From NCBI GenBank assembly GCA_965247015.1, contig CBDFGG010000006.1:186001-250000 (forward strand): a DNA stretch of 64,000 nucleotides. Direction: 5' to 3'. This document shows positions 9,101 to 17,577 of the stretch, piece by piece. This DNA is from JAIXWP01 sp965247015. Its GTDB lineage: Bacteria; Bacteroidota; Bacteroidia; Flavobacteriales_D; Sanyastnellaceae. Made by a program: the position numbers and the translations under genes. The notes beneath the pieces were generated by a model. That model was not told where the DNA came from. It did no database searches and saw only the letters and a program-made list of their open reading frames with translations. Within the stretch, counting starts at the first letter, position 1, and every line of letters starts with the position of its first letter.

Positions 9101-12100
9101 GATCACCGAATCCGTCACCATCTGTGTCAGCATAGAATATATTCGTTCCACCCTCGTCGATTTGTGTATCGCAATCATTATCCGCCAGGTCACATACTTC
9201 TATTCCTGCTGGGTTATTTGCTGCATTCGTATCGTCGCAATCGGTATTATCTGATACATATCCTGTTGGTGCCGTACATGCAAGAATTGTATTTAATGGA
9301 TCACCATAAGTGTCACCATCGTTATCTGCATAGAATGTTGTTTGAACTCCTTCATCAATTTGAGTGTCACAATCATTGTCTACTAAATCACAAACTTCTG
9401 TTCCGTTTGTATTTATAGAAGCGTCTGTATCGTCACAATCTGTGTTGTCTGTAACATATCCGAGAGGAACAGTACAAGCCAATATTGTATTGAGCGGGTC
9501 ACCAAAAGTATCTCCATCGGTATCAGCGAAGAATACGGTTTGTACTCCTTCATCTATTTGTGTATCGCAATCATTATCGATGCCATCACAAATTTCAGTT
9601 GCTGCTATATTAATAGCACTATTTGTATCATCACAATCGGTATTGTCTGAAACATAACCAATCGGCGCAGTGCATGCCAATGTTGTATTCAATGGATCTC
9701 CGTAAGTGTCGCCATCTGTATCTGCATAGAAGGTTAACAATACGCCCTCATCAATAAGAGTATTACAGTTTTGATCTATACCATCACAAATTTCAGCCGC
9801 TCCTGGATTGATACTATTGTCTGTGTCATCACAATCGGTATTGTCAACTACAAATCCAATAGGTGCGAAGCAAGAAAGTGTGGTAACAGCAGGATCCCCA
9901 AATCCGTCTCCATCGGTATCTGCGTAGAAAATATTTGTTCCGCCTTCGTCTATTTGAGTATCACAATCATTGTCTTCAAAATCACAAACCTCAATTCCTG
10001 CTGGATTATTTGAAGGATTGGTATCATCACAATCGGTGTTGTCTGAAACGAAACCAATCGGTGCAGTACAAGCCAATATCGTAGTTAATGGATCTCCATA
10101 TGTATCGCCATCAGCATCCGCATAGAATGTGGTTTGAACACCTTCATCGATTTGTGTATCACAATCATTATCTACTAAATCACAAACTTCTGTCCCGTTT
10201 GTATTAATGGAAGCATCTGTATCATCACAATCAGTGTTATCAGTTACATAACCTACAGGAACGGTACATGCTAGAATCGTATTGAGTGGATCTCCGAATG
10301 TATCACCATCTGTATCTGCAAAGAACACCGTTTGAACTCCTTCATCAATTTGTGTATCGCAATCGTTATCGACTAAGTCACAAATTTCTGTTCCTGCTAT
10401 ATTAATAGTATTATCTGTATCATCACAATCGGTATTGTCAGTAACGTAACCCACTGGTTGTGTACATGCATCTATTGTATTTAATGGATCTCCATAAGTG
10501 TCACCATCGTTGTCTGCATAGAAAGTGATCAATACTCCTTCATCAATAAGAGTATTACAGTTTTGGTCGATACCATCGCAAATTTCCGCAGCAGCTGGAT
10601 TGATAGTGTTATCTGTATCATCACAATCGGTATCGTCCGAAACGAAACCTACTGGAGCTACGCACGCTTGAGTAGTATTGTTTGGATCTCCGAATCCATC
10701 ACCATCAGCATCTAAATAGAACATGATATCGCCTTCCTCGTCAATATCGATGTCGCAATCATTATCAATGCCATCACAAACTTCATTTGCATTTGGGAAA
10801 ATATTTGCATCTGTATCATCACAATCCGTGTTATCTGACACGAAACCAACTGGAGCTACGCATGCGAAGACTATATTCCCTGGATCACCAAACGTGTCAC
10901 CATCTGCGTCAGCATAGAATGGAATGTTACCTGTTTCATCAATATCTGTATCACAATCATTATCGATGCCATCGCAAATTTCTGTAGCAGCTGGATTGAT
11001 TGCTGCGTTTGTATCATCGCAATCTGTATTATCTAATACAAATCCCAATGGAGCTGTACAAGCTAAAATCGAATTAAGAGGATCACCAAACGTATCACCA
11101 TCATTATCTGCATAGAAGGTTAATTGAACTCCTTCATCCACTAAAATATCACAATCATTATCAATACCATCACAAAGCTCAGCTTCGCCAAGATTGATGT
11201 TTGCATCTAAATCATCGCAATCAGTGTTGTCAGAAACATAACCAACAGGTGCTGTGCAAGCATCAATTGTATTTAATGGGTTACCGAAATTGTCTCCATC
11301 AAGGTCTTCATAGAAAGTAATGAGCACACCCTCGTCAATTAACGTATTACAGTTTTGGTCGATACCATCACATATTTCTGTAGCGCCTGGATTGATGGTA
11401 TTATCAGTATCATCACAATCAGTGTTGTCTGCAACATAGCCAACTGGAGGAACACAAGCCATGGTTGTATTCAATGGGTCACCAAAGCCGTCGTTATCAG
11501 CGTCGAGATAGAAAACAATATTTCCCGTTTCATCGATAGCTAAATCACAATCATTATCTAATCCATCGCAAATTTCCATTGCACCGGGGAAGATGGTTGG
11601 ATCAGTATCGTCACAATCTGTATTGTCAGACACATAGCCAAGAGGTGCGGTACAAGCAAGAATAGTGTTGCCTGCATCACCAAATGTGTCACCATCTGTA
11701 TCCGCAAAGAAGGTGGTTTGAACGCCTTCATCAATTTGAGTATCACAATCATTGTCTACTCCATCACATACTTCCGTCGCTAATGGATTAATAGCAGGAT
11801 TGGTATCATCACAATCTCCGTTATTGGTCACATAGCCTACTGGAAGGGTACACGCAAGAATGGTATTCAATGGATCACCGAAAGTGTCATTGTCCAAGTC
11901 TGCATAGAAAGTGGTTTGAACCCCCTCGTCAATTTGGGTATCACAATCATTGTCTAGTCCATCACATATCTCAGTGGCAGCAGGGTTGATAGCTGCGTTG
12001 GTATCATCGCAATCAGTATTATCAGTTACATATCCGATCGGTAATGTACAAGCCTCGATGGTATTCAGTGGATCACCAAATGTATCATTATCCAAATCTG

Positions 12101-13490
12101 CATAGAAGGTGGTCGTAACACCTTCATCAATTGCTAAATCGCAATCGTTGTCTAAACCATCACATAATTCTGGAGCTCCTGGATATACAGTATTATTATT
12201 ATCATCACAGTCTCCACCACATGATGTAAAGGTGTCGCCATCTAGATCAAAGTCTTCATCTATTAAAGTATCACAGTCATCATCGACACCATTACATATT
12301 TCTGTTGTTTGAGTTAAAACGATTTCCACTTCATCTGTAGAAATGGGACAAGGGGCGTTGTCAATATTCCATGAAAGGATATATGTACCGGCAATGCTCG
12401 CCGTGAAAGTGGTATTGGCAGCAGATGCATCTCCGAATGTACCAACGCCTGGACCGCTAACAACAGACCAAAAGGCAGTGTTTCCGGCAGGATCATTACC
12501 CGAAAGGTTTGCAGAAAGCGCACACAACGTTTGATCAGTGCCTGCATCAGCTAGCGTTTCATCAGTAGTGTATGTAATTGAAACTTGATCACTTGAGAAA
12601 GGACATACACCATTAAAGATGATCCATTGAACCACATAAGTCCCCGTCACGAAGACGGTCATAGATGTATTTGGATCGGTGCTATTTTCAAAAGATGCAC
12701 CACCAGGACCAGAAACTAAGAACCAAGCACCATTACCACTAATTGGCATGTTACCTTGCATGGTTGCGGTCAATCCACATACCAATTGATCTGCTCCAGC
12801 ATTGGCTGGCGTCGGAGGAGCAAAGAAAGTAATGGTAACATTTGAAGTAGAAGGCGGGCAAACTCCGTTTGTAATGGTCCAACGGAAAGTATAAGAACCT
12901 TGATCTGAAACAGTAACTACTGAATTTCGTTGGTTTGGATTTGCAAAAACGGCAGTCCCCGGACCAGAAAGTAGCGTCCATGTTCCTGTACCAATCACCG
13001 GGTTGTTTGCGTTGAGTGCAATTGAAAGTCCGCAGTTAACCTGATTATTACCCGCAAAAGCTGTTGTTGGATTCTGAGAAATGGAAACAGGAATTGATTC
13101 CGCGAGAATACCCGAAATCATCGCTCCGAATGTTTCAGTAGCTTGAACCGTAAGGGTGGTATTTGCCGAAATTATTCCCGAGCTTACTACTATGTTTCCC
13201 CCATTACCTAAAACAGGCGTTCCTGATGGGACGCCCGCATTGAGTATCTGGTAGCTGACATTCGGCTCGGAATTGATGATAGTCAATGCCGCAGTGAATG
13301 ATCCACAGTTCGATAAACTATTGGGTTGAATATCCAGTGAAAGGTTCGGTGCTAACTCGAATTTCGAAAAATAAGCATCGAAGTGTTTTCCAAAAACTGG
13401 AGAAGAGAGGGCCAAAACAAAACTCAAGATTCCGATTTTCAGAATGTTAGTTTTGGTGGTTAGGCCGAATGTTAATTCGTTCAATTGCAT
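6105..13490 (-). CDS. Giant MopE-repeat surface protein, T9SS type B sorting domain
   Basis: About 2461 residues. ATG at 13490 is preferred to the one at 13541 because a TAnnTTTG box lies across 13541. Order: signal region; three related Ig/PKD-like modules of ~75-80 residues (AGADQLVCG ... GPG patterns); a Cys- and Asp-rich array of 28 CDGxDNDCD motifs making 27 full units of ~66 residues (YADTDGDTFGDP, DNTDCDDTN), matching the putative metal-binding MopE repeat; a run of thrombospondin type 3-like DxDxDG calcium loops; and a C-terminal gliding-motility-associated type B sorting domain (FIPEGFSPNGDGVNDLL). Expected to be a long, rigid, calcium- or metal-loaded surface filament. First gene of an operon with the PorP/SprF-like and PorE-like genes. 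Function (adhesion, metal binding, motility) unproven. Confidence 0.9.
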   Translation of the reverse strand: MQLNELTFGLTTKTNILKIGILSFVLALSSPVFGKHFDAYFSKFELAPNLSLDIQPNSLSNCGSFTAALTIINSEPNVSYQILNAGVPSGTPVLGNGGNIVVSSGIISANTTLTVQATETFGAMISGILAESIPVSISQNPTTAFAGNNQVNCGLSIALNANNPVIGTGTWTLLSGPGTAVFANPNQRNSVVTVSDQGSYTFRWTITNGVCPPSTSNVTITFFAPPTPANAGADQLVCGLTATMQGNMPISGNGAWFLVSGPGGASFENSTDPNTSMTVFVTGTYVVQWIIFNGVCPFSSDQVSITYTTDETLADAGTDQTLCALSANLSGNDPAGNTAFWSVVSGPGVGTFGDASAANTTFTASIAGTYILSWNIDNAPCPISTDEVEIVLTQTTEICNGVDDDCDTLIDEDFDLDGDTFTSCGGDCDDNNNTVYPGAPELCDGLDNDCDLAIDEGVTTTFYADLDNDTFGDPLNTIEACTLPIGYVTDNTDCDDTNAAINPAATEICDGLDNDCDTQIDEGVQTTFYADLDNDTFGDPLNTILACTLPVGYVTNNGDCDDTNPAINPLATEVCDGVDNDCDTQIDEGVQTTFFADTDGDTFGDAGNTILACTAPLGYVSDNTDCDDTDPTIFPGAMEICDGLDNDCDLAIDETGNIVFYLDADNDGFGDPLNTTMACVPPVGYVADNTDCDDTDNTINPGATEICDGIDQNCNTLIDEGVLITFYEDLDGDNFGNPLNTIDACTAPVGYVSDNTDCDDLDANINLGEAELCDGIDNDCDILVDEGVQLTFYADNDGDTFGDPLNSILACTAPLGFVLDNTDCDDTNAAINPAATEICDGIDNDCDTDIDETGNIPFYADADGDTFGDPGNIVFACVAPVGFVSDNTDCDDTDANIFPNANEVCDGIDNDCDIDIDEEGDIMFYLDADGDGFGDPNNTTQACVAPVGFVSDDTDCDDTDNTINPAAAEICDGIDQNCNTLIDEGVLITFYADNDGDTYGDPLNTIDACTQPVGYVTDNTDCDDTDNTINIAGTEICDLVDNDCDTQIDEGVQTVFFADTDGDTFGDPLNTILACTVPVGYVTDNTDCDDTDASINTNGTEVCDLVDNDCDTQIDEGVQTTFYADADGDTYGDPLTTILACTAPIGFVSDNTDCDDTNPSNNPAGIEVCDFEDNDCDTQIDEGGTNIFYADTDGDGFGDPAVTTLSCFAPIGFVVDNTDCDDTDNSINPGAAEICDGIDQNCNTLIDEGVLLTFYADTDGDTYGDPLNTTLACTAPIGYVSDNTDCDDTNSAINIAATEICDGIDNDCDTQIDEGVQTVFFADTDGDTFGDPLNTILACTVPLGYVTDNTDCDDTDASINTNGTEVCDLVDNDCDTQIDEGVQTTFYADNDGDTYGDPLNTILACTAPTGYVSDNTDCDDTNAANNPAGIEVCDLADNDCDTQIDEGGTNIFYADTDGDGFGDPAVTTLACFAPVGFVSDNTDCDDTDNSINPSAIEICDGIDQNCNFAIDEGAFTTFYADNDNDGFGDPNITALACSAPAGFVADNTDCDDTNNAINPSATEVCDGVDNDCDTQIDETGAIVFFADTDGDTYGDPANTILACTPPTGYVANNLDCDDTNAAISPDALEVCDGIDNNCDTQIDETGNIEFFADTDGDTFGDPLNSSFACTAPTGYVSDNTDCDDTNAAIFPNATEVCDGIDNDCDLDIDEEGDTIFYQDADNDGFGDPNNTTQACVAPTGFVSDNTDCDDTNDQIFPGAIEICDGIDNDCNLIFDDGFATTTYWLDADGDGFGDGNNPVEACVQPVGFVDNDLDCNDNDNTFFPGAAELCDGLDNNCDSFIDEGLSPLEIFFADNDADGFGDPNNTIEACAMPPGFTTDNTDCNDNNNAVYPNAPEICDGFDNNCDTQIDEGFPLETFYLDNDGDGYGDPNVTIQACVAPPGYVSDNTDCDDNEQYVYPGMVELCDGLDNDCNTLIDETFVPDTYYADTDGDGFGDPNVTILSCAPPAGYVSDNTDCDDTNNNINPSILEECDGVDNNCDTQIDEGFTTFTFFADADGDGFGDVNDFVISCFQPTGYVFDSTDCDDTNNNVFPGNTDVCDGIDNDCDVDIDEDAVFVDYFADIDLDGYGDPATLISSCTPVPDFVTNGLDCDDTNNAINPDAIEICDFIDNNCDTQIDEGLFEGDCADTDNDGVKDGQDIDDDNDGILDTVEMATAQNGGDTDNDGIIDALDSDSDGDGINDVIETNGADGDNDGYIGTGPIVDANGNGLDDSIETNGNTPVDTDGDGLFDFQELDSDNDGATDEDENDPNNDGVGPDDTDGDGIPDYRDVDDDNDGLPTSEELDYNGDGVTPDDCNYDGIPNYLDSEQCDLFIPEGFSPNGDGVNDLLVLEGLKGGTAVKVQFFNRYGSLVYQSENYANDWDGKSTEGAFTGDLPAGTYYFIITVEGVSKENVGFITLWR
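6955..12305 (-). repeat. MopE-type repeat array, 27 full units, with 4-unit higher-order period
   Basis: In-frame protein repeats of about 198 bp each. Most units read CDG(I/L/V)DNDCD, but every fourth unit in the middle reads CDGIDQNCN. The corresponding cagtttt site on the plus strand is at 8974, 9766, 10558 and 11350, an exact 792-bp step (4 x 66 codons). Units 11-14 and 15-18, counting from the N-terminus, are the closest blocks. Confidence 0.92.
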
Positions 13491-13538
13491 CTCATTATGT
13501 AATTCATGGGAGGAGCTCAAAGTGATACCCCTCCATTT

Positions 13539-13546
13539 CAAAAGTA
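13539..13546 (-). promoter_or_regulatory. Candidate -7 box for the giant surface-protein operon
   Basis: TACTTTTG on the minus strand fits the Bacteroidota -7 consensus TAnnTTTG. I see no clear TTG -33 element upstream. If used, transcription would begin near 13532, which rules out the ATG at 13541 and supports the one at 13490. Confidence 0.35.
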
Positions 13547-13632
13547 TTTTATTCTACGAGGGATAAGTTGATTTGGATACAGTCATTTAGCGACTTTTTA
13601 AACGGGGTTATAAACAAATTGCGTGAGATGAA

Positions 13633-13662
13633 TTTGATTCGCCCCACCACCATGTAACTTTG
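13633..13662 (+). promoter_or_regulatory. Candidate promoter for the DUF5686 gene
   Basis: TTTG at 13633-13636 and TAACTTTG at 13655-13662, separated by 18 bp, fit the Bacteroidota TTTG-N(~19)-TAnnTTTG promoter. The GTG start at 13688 lies about 25 bp downstream. Confidence 0.6.
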
Positions 13663-13687
13663 TTTTCACTTATCCGTCCCTTCATTA

Positions 13688-16219
13688 GTGAAATCAAAAA
13701 TCATTAGCCTGAGCATTCTTTTTTTCATGAGCTTTCTGAGCTCATGGGCTGCTATTGTGCAAGGTGATGTGAAAACAATTGAGGGTGAAATGGTGCCTTA
13801 TGCGGTGGTTCGAGTTGAATCGCTCAATGTGATGACCAGAGCAGACATTACAGGACATTACCAATTAGAGCTGGTCCCTGGTGAATACACGATTACCGCT
13901 GAGTACTTTGGTTTTGGAGCGCAAAGTCAAAAGCTAATCGTTAAAAATGAAAAGAAAATCACTCTTCATTTTAAACTAGAAGAAATCTCCACTGAACTTA
14001 GCTCTGTCGAAATCTATGCTTATTCAAGAAATGTAGCTAAAGAAGTTATGGAAAAAGCCATTGACGCGGCATCCAGCTTTCGAGAGAAGTACGAAAAGAT
14101 CGAAATGGACGCGTACGTCAAAACATCTTTGTACAAGTACGGCCCAGATACCACGCGCTACGAGAACAAGGATAGTGTTCCCGAAAATAGACCTTACATC
14201 TACATTCAAGATCATTTACAAGAAACGTACTCTCACATTGTATCGGATGGCTCGAATAGATTTAAGCAAGTGATCTCTGGAGTCAAGGATTACTCTAAAT
14301 ACCCCACGAATAATATGGGTATTTCAGTTACTGTCGGTCCGGACTTAGGCGAACACGAAATCATTCCTCAACAATGGATGTATAGTAATACGTATGTATT
14401 GAACTCAAATTCTGCCTACCTGGAATATGATTTGAATGAACCTTTACTGGATTTACCTGGGCTTGCTGAAAAGAAATACCTCTCCCCTCTTGCTCCTACA
14501 GCTATGCTCAATTACAGATTTGAATTGGCAGGTACGTTTACAAGAGATTCCGTTAAATACTACAGAATTACCGTTTCTCCCTTCTTCAAATCGGAGGCGT
14601 TATTCGAAGGAACCATCCATATACAAGAAAACACATGGGCGCTTGTTTATGTAAACCTAGAGGCCACCCCTCGCTCCATGAAATTCTTTAAAAAGTTTCG
14701 ACTAGAGCAAGAATTAAAAGAAGTAGAACCTTCTGTCTTTTTTCCTCAAAATAGAAAAATTGAATACGAAATCAAAGAAGGAAGAAGCACCTATTTTGGA
14801 AGTGTCACAATAGATCATGCCAATATTGACTTCCCAGAATCCTTTCCTGACAAGACTTTTAGCGATGAAACACAGACCTATGAAGAAACAGCCTTCGATG
14901 TCGAAGAAGACTATTGGATCAATAAAAGAGCGACTTCTTTCGATACACTTGAAGTAAAATACATCGCTCTTTGTGATAGTCTTCAAGCTAAATATAATTC
15001 AGAAGAATATCTCTTCGAGCAAGATTCTAGCTACAACTCTTTGCGTTTTCTTGATTTCATTCTCTACGGAATCGGATATAGAAATCGAGTTCAAAACTAT
15101 CAATTCTACATCTATCCTCTCATCATGCAGGTCAATCCTGTGGGGATTGGTGGTTACCGCCATAGAATAGGAGGATCATTCGAAAAGGAGTTCGCTAATG
15201 CCTACACTCTAGAGACCACCTCAGAGCTTGACTATGGCTTTAGAAACCGAGATATTCGGGGGAAAATGGGTGTTGGACTTACTTACATTCCAAAGAAATT
15301 CGTTCGAACGTTCGTTCGGTTTGGAGATTACTATGACATGATCAATAGTTACGCGTCACTTGGTTCTATCTTTAGTAGAAGTAACTACGTGCGTACACAA
15401 AGTATAAGCGTGGCCCAACGCATGGAGGTCATCAACGGACTCTTTGCCGAACTTTCATTTGAATTCTCTGATCAAAAACCTATTTCCAATCTTGCTCAAG
15501 ACCTTTGGTCGGCAAGAATATTTGGAGAACTTAACGCTCCACTTGATTTCGACCGCTATTTTAAATCTGAAATTAGACTTGATTTAAAATATAGATTTAA
15601 ACAGAAATATATAATTAAGAAAAATAAGAAAATAATTCTTGGTACTAAATATCCAGAAATAGGAATGGTTTATCGAAAGGGAATTCCTGGACTATTTAAA
15701 AGTGAGGTGAATTTTGATTACATAGAATTTAGCGCAACGCATGATGTAGAGCTTGGTAGATGGGGAACAGCTGAATGGTCGTTCTTGATGGGATCGTTTA
15801 TCAATAAAAGAAATCTAAGAATACTCGAACACCGATTTTTCAGAGGATCAGATTTTTTCTTTTTCAGCGACCCTCTCAGATCTTTTCAATTGTTAGGACC
15901 AACATTATCGACTCCCAATCCATTTATTCGAGCCAATTATTTTCATCATTTAAATGGAATTTTACTCAATAAAATCCCACTTATTAGTCGATTAAAACTA
16001 ACAGAAGCGGTGGGCGCAGGATTCTTGTCTATACCCGACCAACAATTTAATCATGCTGAAGTATATGTTGGCTTAGAAAGAATAGTCCGAATCAGAAAAG
16101 AGCTTTTCCGATTCGGAATATTCGGTGCAACTAGTGATTCAAGCATCGAAAATATTCGTCTTGAATTCAAGTTGGGAGTCAATTTCTATAATAGCTTCAC
16201 TAAAAAATGGAGCTATTAA
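13688..16219 (+). CDS. DUF5686 outer-membrane protein with carboxypeptidase-regulatory-like domain
   Basis: 843 residues starting at GTG; no upstream ATG fits, and the start gives a good signal peptide (ILFFMSFLSSWAA). Residues about 22-110 form a CarboxypepD_reg-like Ig module (VQGDVKTIEGEMVPYAVVRV, GEYTITAEYFGF), as found in front of many Bacteroidota outer-membrane barrels. The rest, ending with a Tyr-terminated beta-strand (FTKKWSY), matches the DUF5686 family in length and layout and is probably a large beta-barrel. Role unknown. Its last four bases overlap the convergent NmrA gene. A well-formed promoter lies just upstream, so it is probably transcribed alone. Confidence 0.82.
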   Translation: MKSKIISLSILFFMSFLSSWAAIVQGDVKTIEGEMVPYAVVRVESLNVMTRADITGHYQLELVPGEYTITAEYFGFGAQSQKLIVKNEKKITLHFKLEEISTELSSVEIYAYSRNVAKEVMEKAIDAASSFREKYEKIEMDAYVKTSLYKYGPDTTRYENKDSVPENRPYIYIQDHLQETYSHIVSDGSNRFKQVISGVKDYSKYPTNNMGISVTVGPDLGEHEIIPQQWMYSNTYVLNSNSAYLEYDLNEPLLDLPGLAEKKYLSPLAPTAMLNYRFELAGTFTRDSVKYYRITVSPFFKSEALFEGTIHIQENTWALVYVNLEATPRSMKFFKKFRLEQELKEVEPSVFFPQNRKIEYEIKEGRSTYFGSVTIDHANIDFPESFPDKTFSDETQTYEETAFDVEEDYWINKRATSFDTLEVKYIALCDSLQAKYNSEEYLFEQDSSYNSLRFLDFILYGIGYRNRVQNYQFYIYPLIMQVNPVGIGGYRHRIGGSFEKEFANAYTLETTSELDYGFRNRDIRGKMGVGLTYIPKKFVRTFVRFGDYYDMINSYASLGSIFSRSNYVRTQSISVAQRMEVINGLFAELSFEFSDQKPISNLAQDLWSARIFGELNAPLDFDRYFKSEIRLDLKYRFKQKYIIKKNKKIILGTKYPEIGMVYRKGIPGLFKSEVNFDYIEFSATHDVELGRWGTAEWSFLMGSFINKRNLRILEHRFFRGSDFFFFSDPLRSFQLLGPTLSTPNPFIRANYFHHLNGILLNKIPLISRLKLTEAVGAGFLSIPDQQFNHAEVYVGLERIVRIRKELFRFGIFGATSDSSIENIRLEFKLGVNFYNSFTKKWSY

Positions 16220-17061
16220 TTGAAAATATATCTCAATGATTCTTCAAAAGGAATCGGATCTTTACCCGTCAATTCCTTCACACCGTTGGTTACCACATTA
16301 GTGTAACCAGCTCTAATCATACCATACACTTCGTTCATGTAATCACCCACAAAAGCAGGAGCTCCTGCTTGGATAAGCGTATTCTTATACTCTTCCGGTG
16401 TTGGATTAGGCGAGCTTATTTTTTTACCAAGAATATTTGAAAGTAGATCAGCCGCATCACTGTAGCTATATAATGCAGAGCCTGTAATATCCACAGAGAT
16501 TCCCCACTTCTCATCACTTGTCAAGACGGCAGCAGCTGAAGATGCGATATCACGTGCATCAATAAATGATACCTTACCATCTCCCCCACTTGCATACACG
16601 ATACCGAAGCGTTCGATATTGTCTCCTTCGTAGTTTTTGAAATTCTGTGCAAAAAACGTTGGACGAATTACGGAATATGTGAACCCCATATCACTCAACA
16701 ATTGAATGGCATTGGTGTGAATAGGCATAGATGGAACTTTATCCAAGCCCATTGCTCCCATGTACACTATTTTATTGATGCCTTTTTCTTTCAAGAATTG
16801 AAGAAATGGCTTGAATAGTTGATCGAGCTCCATCACCATTGGCGGGCCGATCAAAAACACTCGGTCCACCCCTTCTGTGGCTCCTTCGAAACTAGATGGA
16901 TCTGTAAAATCAAATCTCACCAAGTTCTTTTCACTCTTTAATTTTTCTGATGCTTTAGCGATATCTCTCACACCGCCTACGAATGACACTTCACCAGCCG
17001 ATAGATTTCTGTACAACTCTGAACCAACTGTTCCTGTAGTACCTGTAATTAAAATTTTCAT
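16216..17061 (-). CDS. NmrA-like SDR oxidoreductase (quinone oxidoreductase QOR2/YtfG-like)
   Basis: 281 residues. The N-terminus MKILITGTTGTVGSELYRNL carries the Rossmann GxxGxxG NAD(P)-binding loop of atypical short-chain dehydrogenases. VFLIGPP, YMGAMGLDK and YSVIRPTFFAQNF follow the NmrA/QOR2 pattern; the usual SDR catalytic Tyr-Lys pair is not evident, as expected in this subgroup. It is divergent from an HxlR regulator and shares a palindrome with it, the same arrangement as E. coli ytfG (qorB)/ytfH. Likely role: NAD(P)H-dependent reduction of quinones or similar electrophiles in the cytoplasm. Confidence 0.85.
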   Translation of the reverse strand: MKILITGTTGTVGSELYRNLSAGEVSFVGGVRDIAKASEKLKSEKNLVRFDFTDPSSFEGATEGVDRVFLIGPPMVMELDQLFKPFLQFLKEKGINKIVYMGAMGLDKVPSMPIHTNAIQLLSDMGFTYSVIRPTFFAQNFKNYEGDNIERFGIVYASGGDGKVSFIDARDIASSAAAVLTSDEKWGISVDITGSALYSYSDAADLLSNILGKKISSPNPTPEEYKNTLIQAGAPAFVGDYMNEVYGMIRAGYTNVVTNGVKELTGKDPIPFEESLRYIFN

Positions 17062-17087
17062 ACTTTTTCCCTTTATTTTACTTTAAT

Positions 17088-17122
17088 GGTTACTTTTGAG
17101 AACTCAAAGCTAAATAGTAACC
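17088..17122. promoter_or_regulatory. Shared palindromic operator/promoter between NmrA and HxlR genes
   Basis: Outer arms GGTTACT (17088-17094) and AGTAACC (17116-17122) enclose an inner palindrome TTTGAG-AA-CTCAAA (17095-17108). Two -7-like boxes lie inside: TACTTTTG on plus (17091-17098) and TAGCTTTG on minus (17105-17112), so both divergent promoters overlap the palindrome. A dimeric HxlR protein bound here would block both. Confidence 0.65.
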
Positions 17123-17123
17123 A

Positions 17124-17576
17124 ATGAAGAAAAAAGAGGGCACACAGAAGGTATCTAGTAACAAGGTTGTAACCATTGACGCCAAGTCGACAAGTGCTGA
17201 TGAAAAAAAATTTAAAGAAATTTTCAATCTTGCTCGAGAGACAAAGAATCAGTTCTGTCCAGTGAGAGATGTTATAGATCGTATCTCTGATAAATGGAGT
17301 GTTCTTTCAATCTTGGCCTTAGGCGCTAACGGTACTATGCGCTTTAACGAAATGCGCAAGTCTATCGGAGATGTTTCTCAGCGCATGCTCACAGTCACTT
17401 TGAAAAATTTAGAGAAAGATGGATTTATCCGTCGAAAAGTTTATGCAGAGGTGCCACCCCGAGTGGAATACACTCTCACTCCACTGGGGATTGGTTTATT
17501 AGAACAGGTGGATCAACTTTCAAAATGGGCAGTATCCAATGCAGATGCTATTCAAAAAAGCAGAAAGGCAAGCTGA
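17124..17576 (+). CDS. HxlR-family winged-helix regulator, probable redox sensor
   Basis: 150 residues. The HxlR core runs from about residue 45 (CPVRDVIDRISDKWS) through the recognition helix (RFNEMRKSIGDVSQRMLTVTL) and the wing (PPRVEYTLTPLG). Cys45 sits at the N-terminal position that is redox-active in YodB, HypR and QorR-type HxlR proteins, so thiol oxidation by quinones or electrophiles is a plausible signal. It is divergent from the NmrA gene and the intervening palindrome suggests joint regulation and autorepression. The N-terminal 40 residues are a Lys/Ser-rich extension. It ends 1 bp before the convergent M1 peptidase stop. Confidence 0.9.
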   Translation: MKKKEGTQKVSSNKVVTIDAKSTSADEKKFKEIFNLARETKNQFCPVRDVIDRISDKWSVLSILALGANGTMRFNEMRKSIGDVSQRMLTVTLKNLEKDGFIRRKVYAEVPPRVEYTLTPLGIGLLEQVDQLSKWAVSNADAIQKSRKAS

Positions 17577-17577
17577 T

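Noticed and set aside
6595..12534. Many Ser- or His-rich plus-strand ORFs over the MopE array
   Set aside because: Shadows of the repeat in other frames; no start context and no signal peptide.
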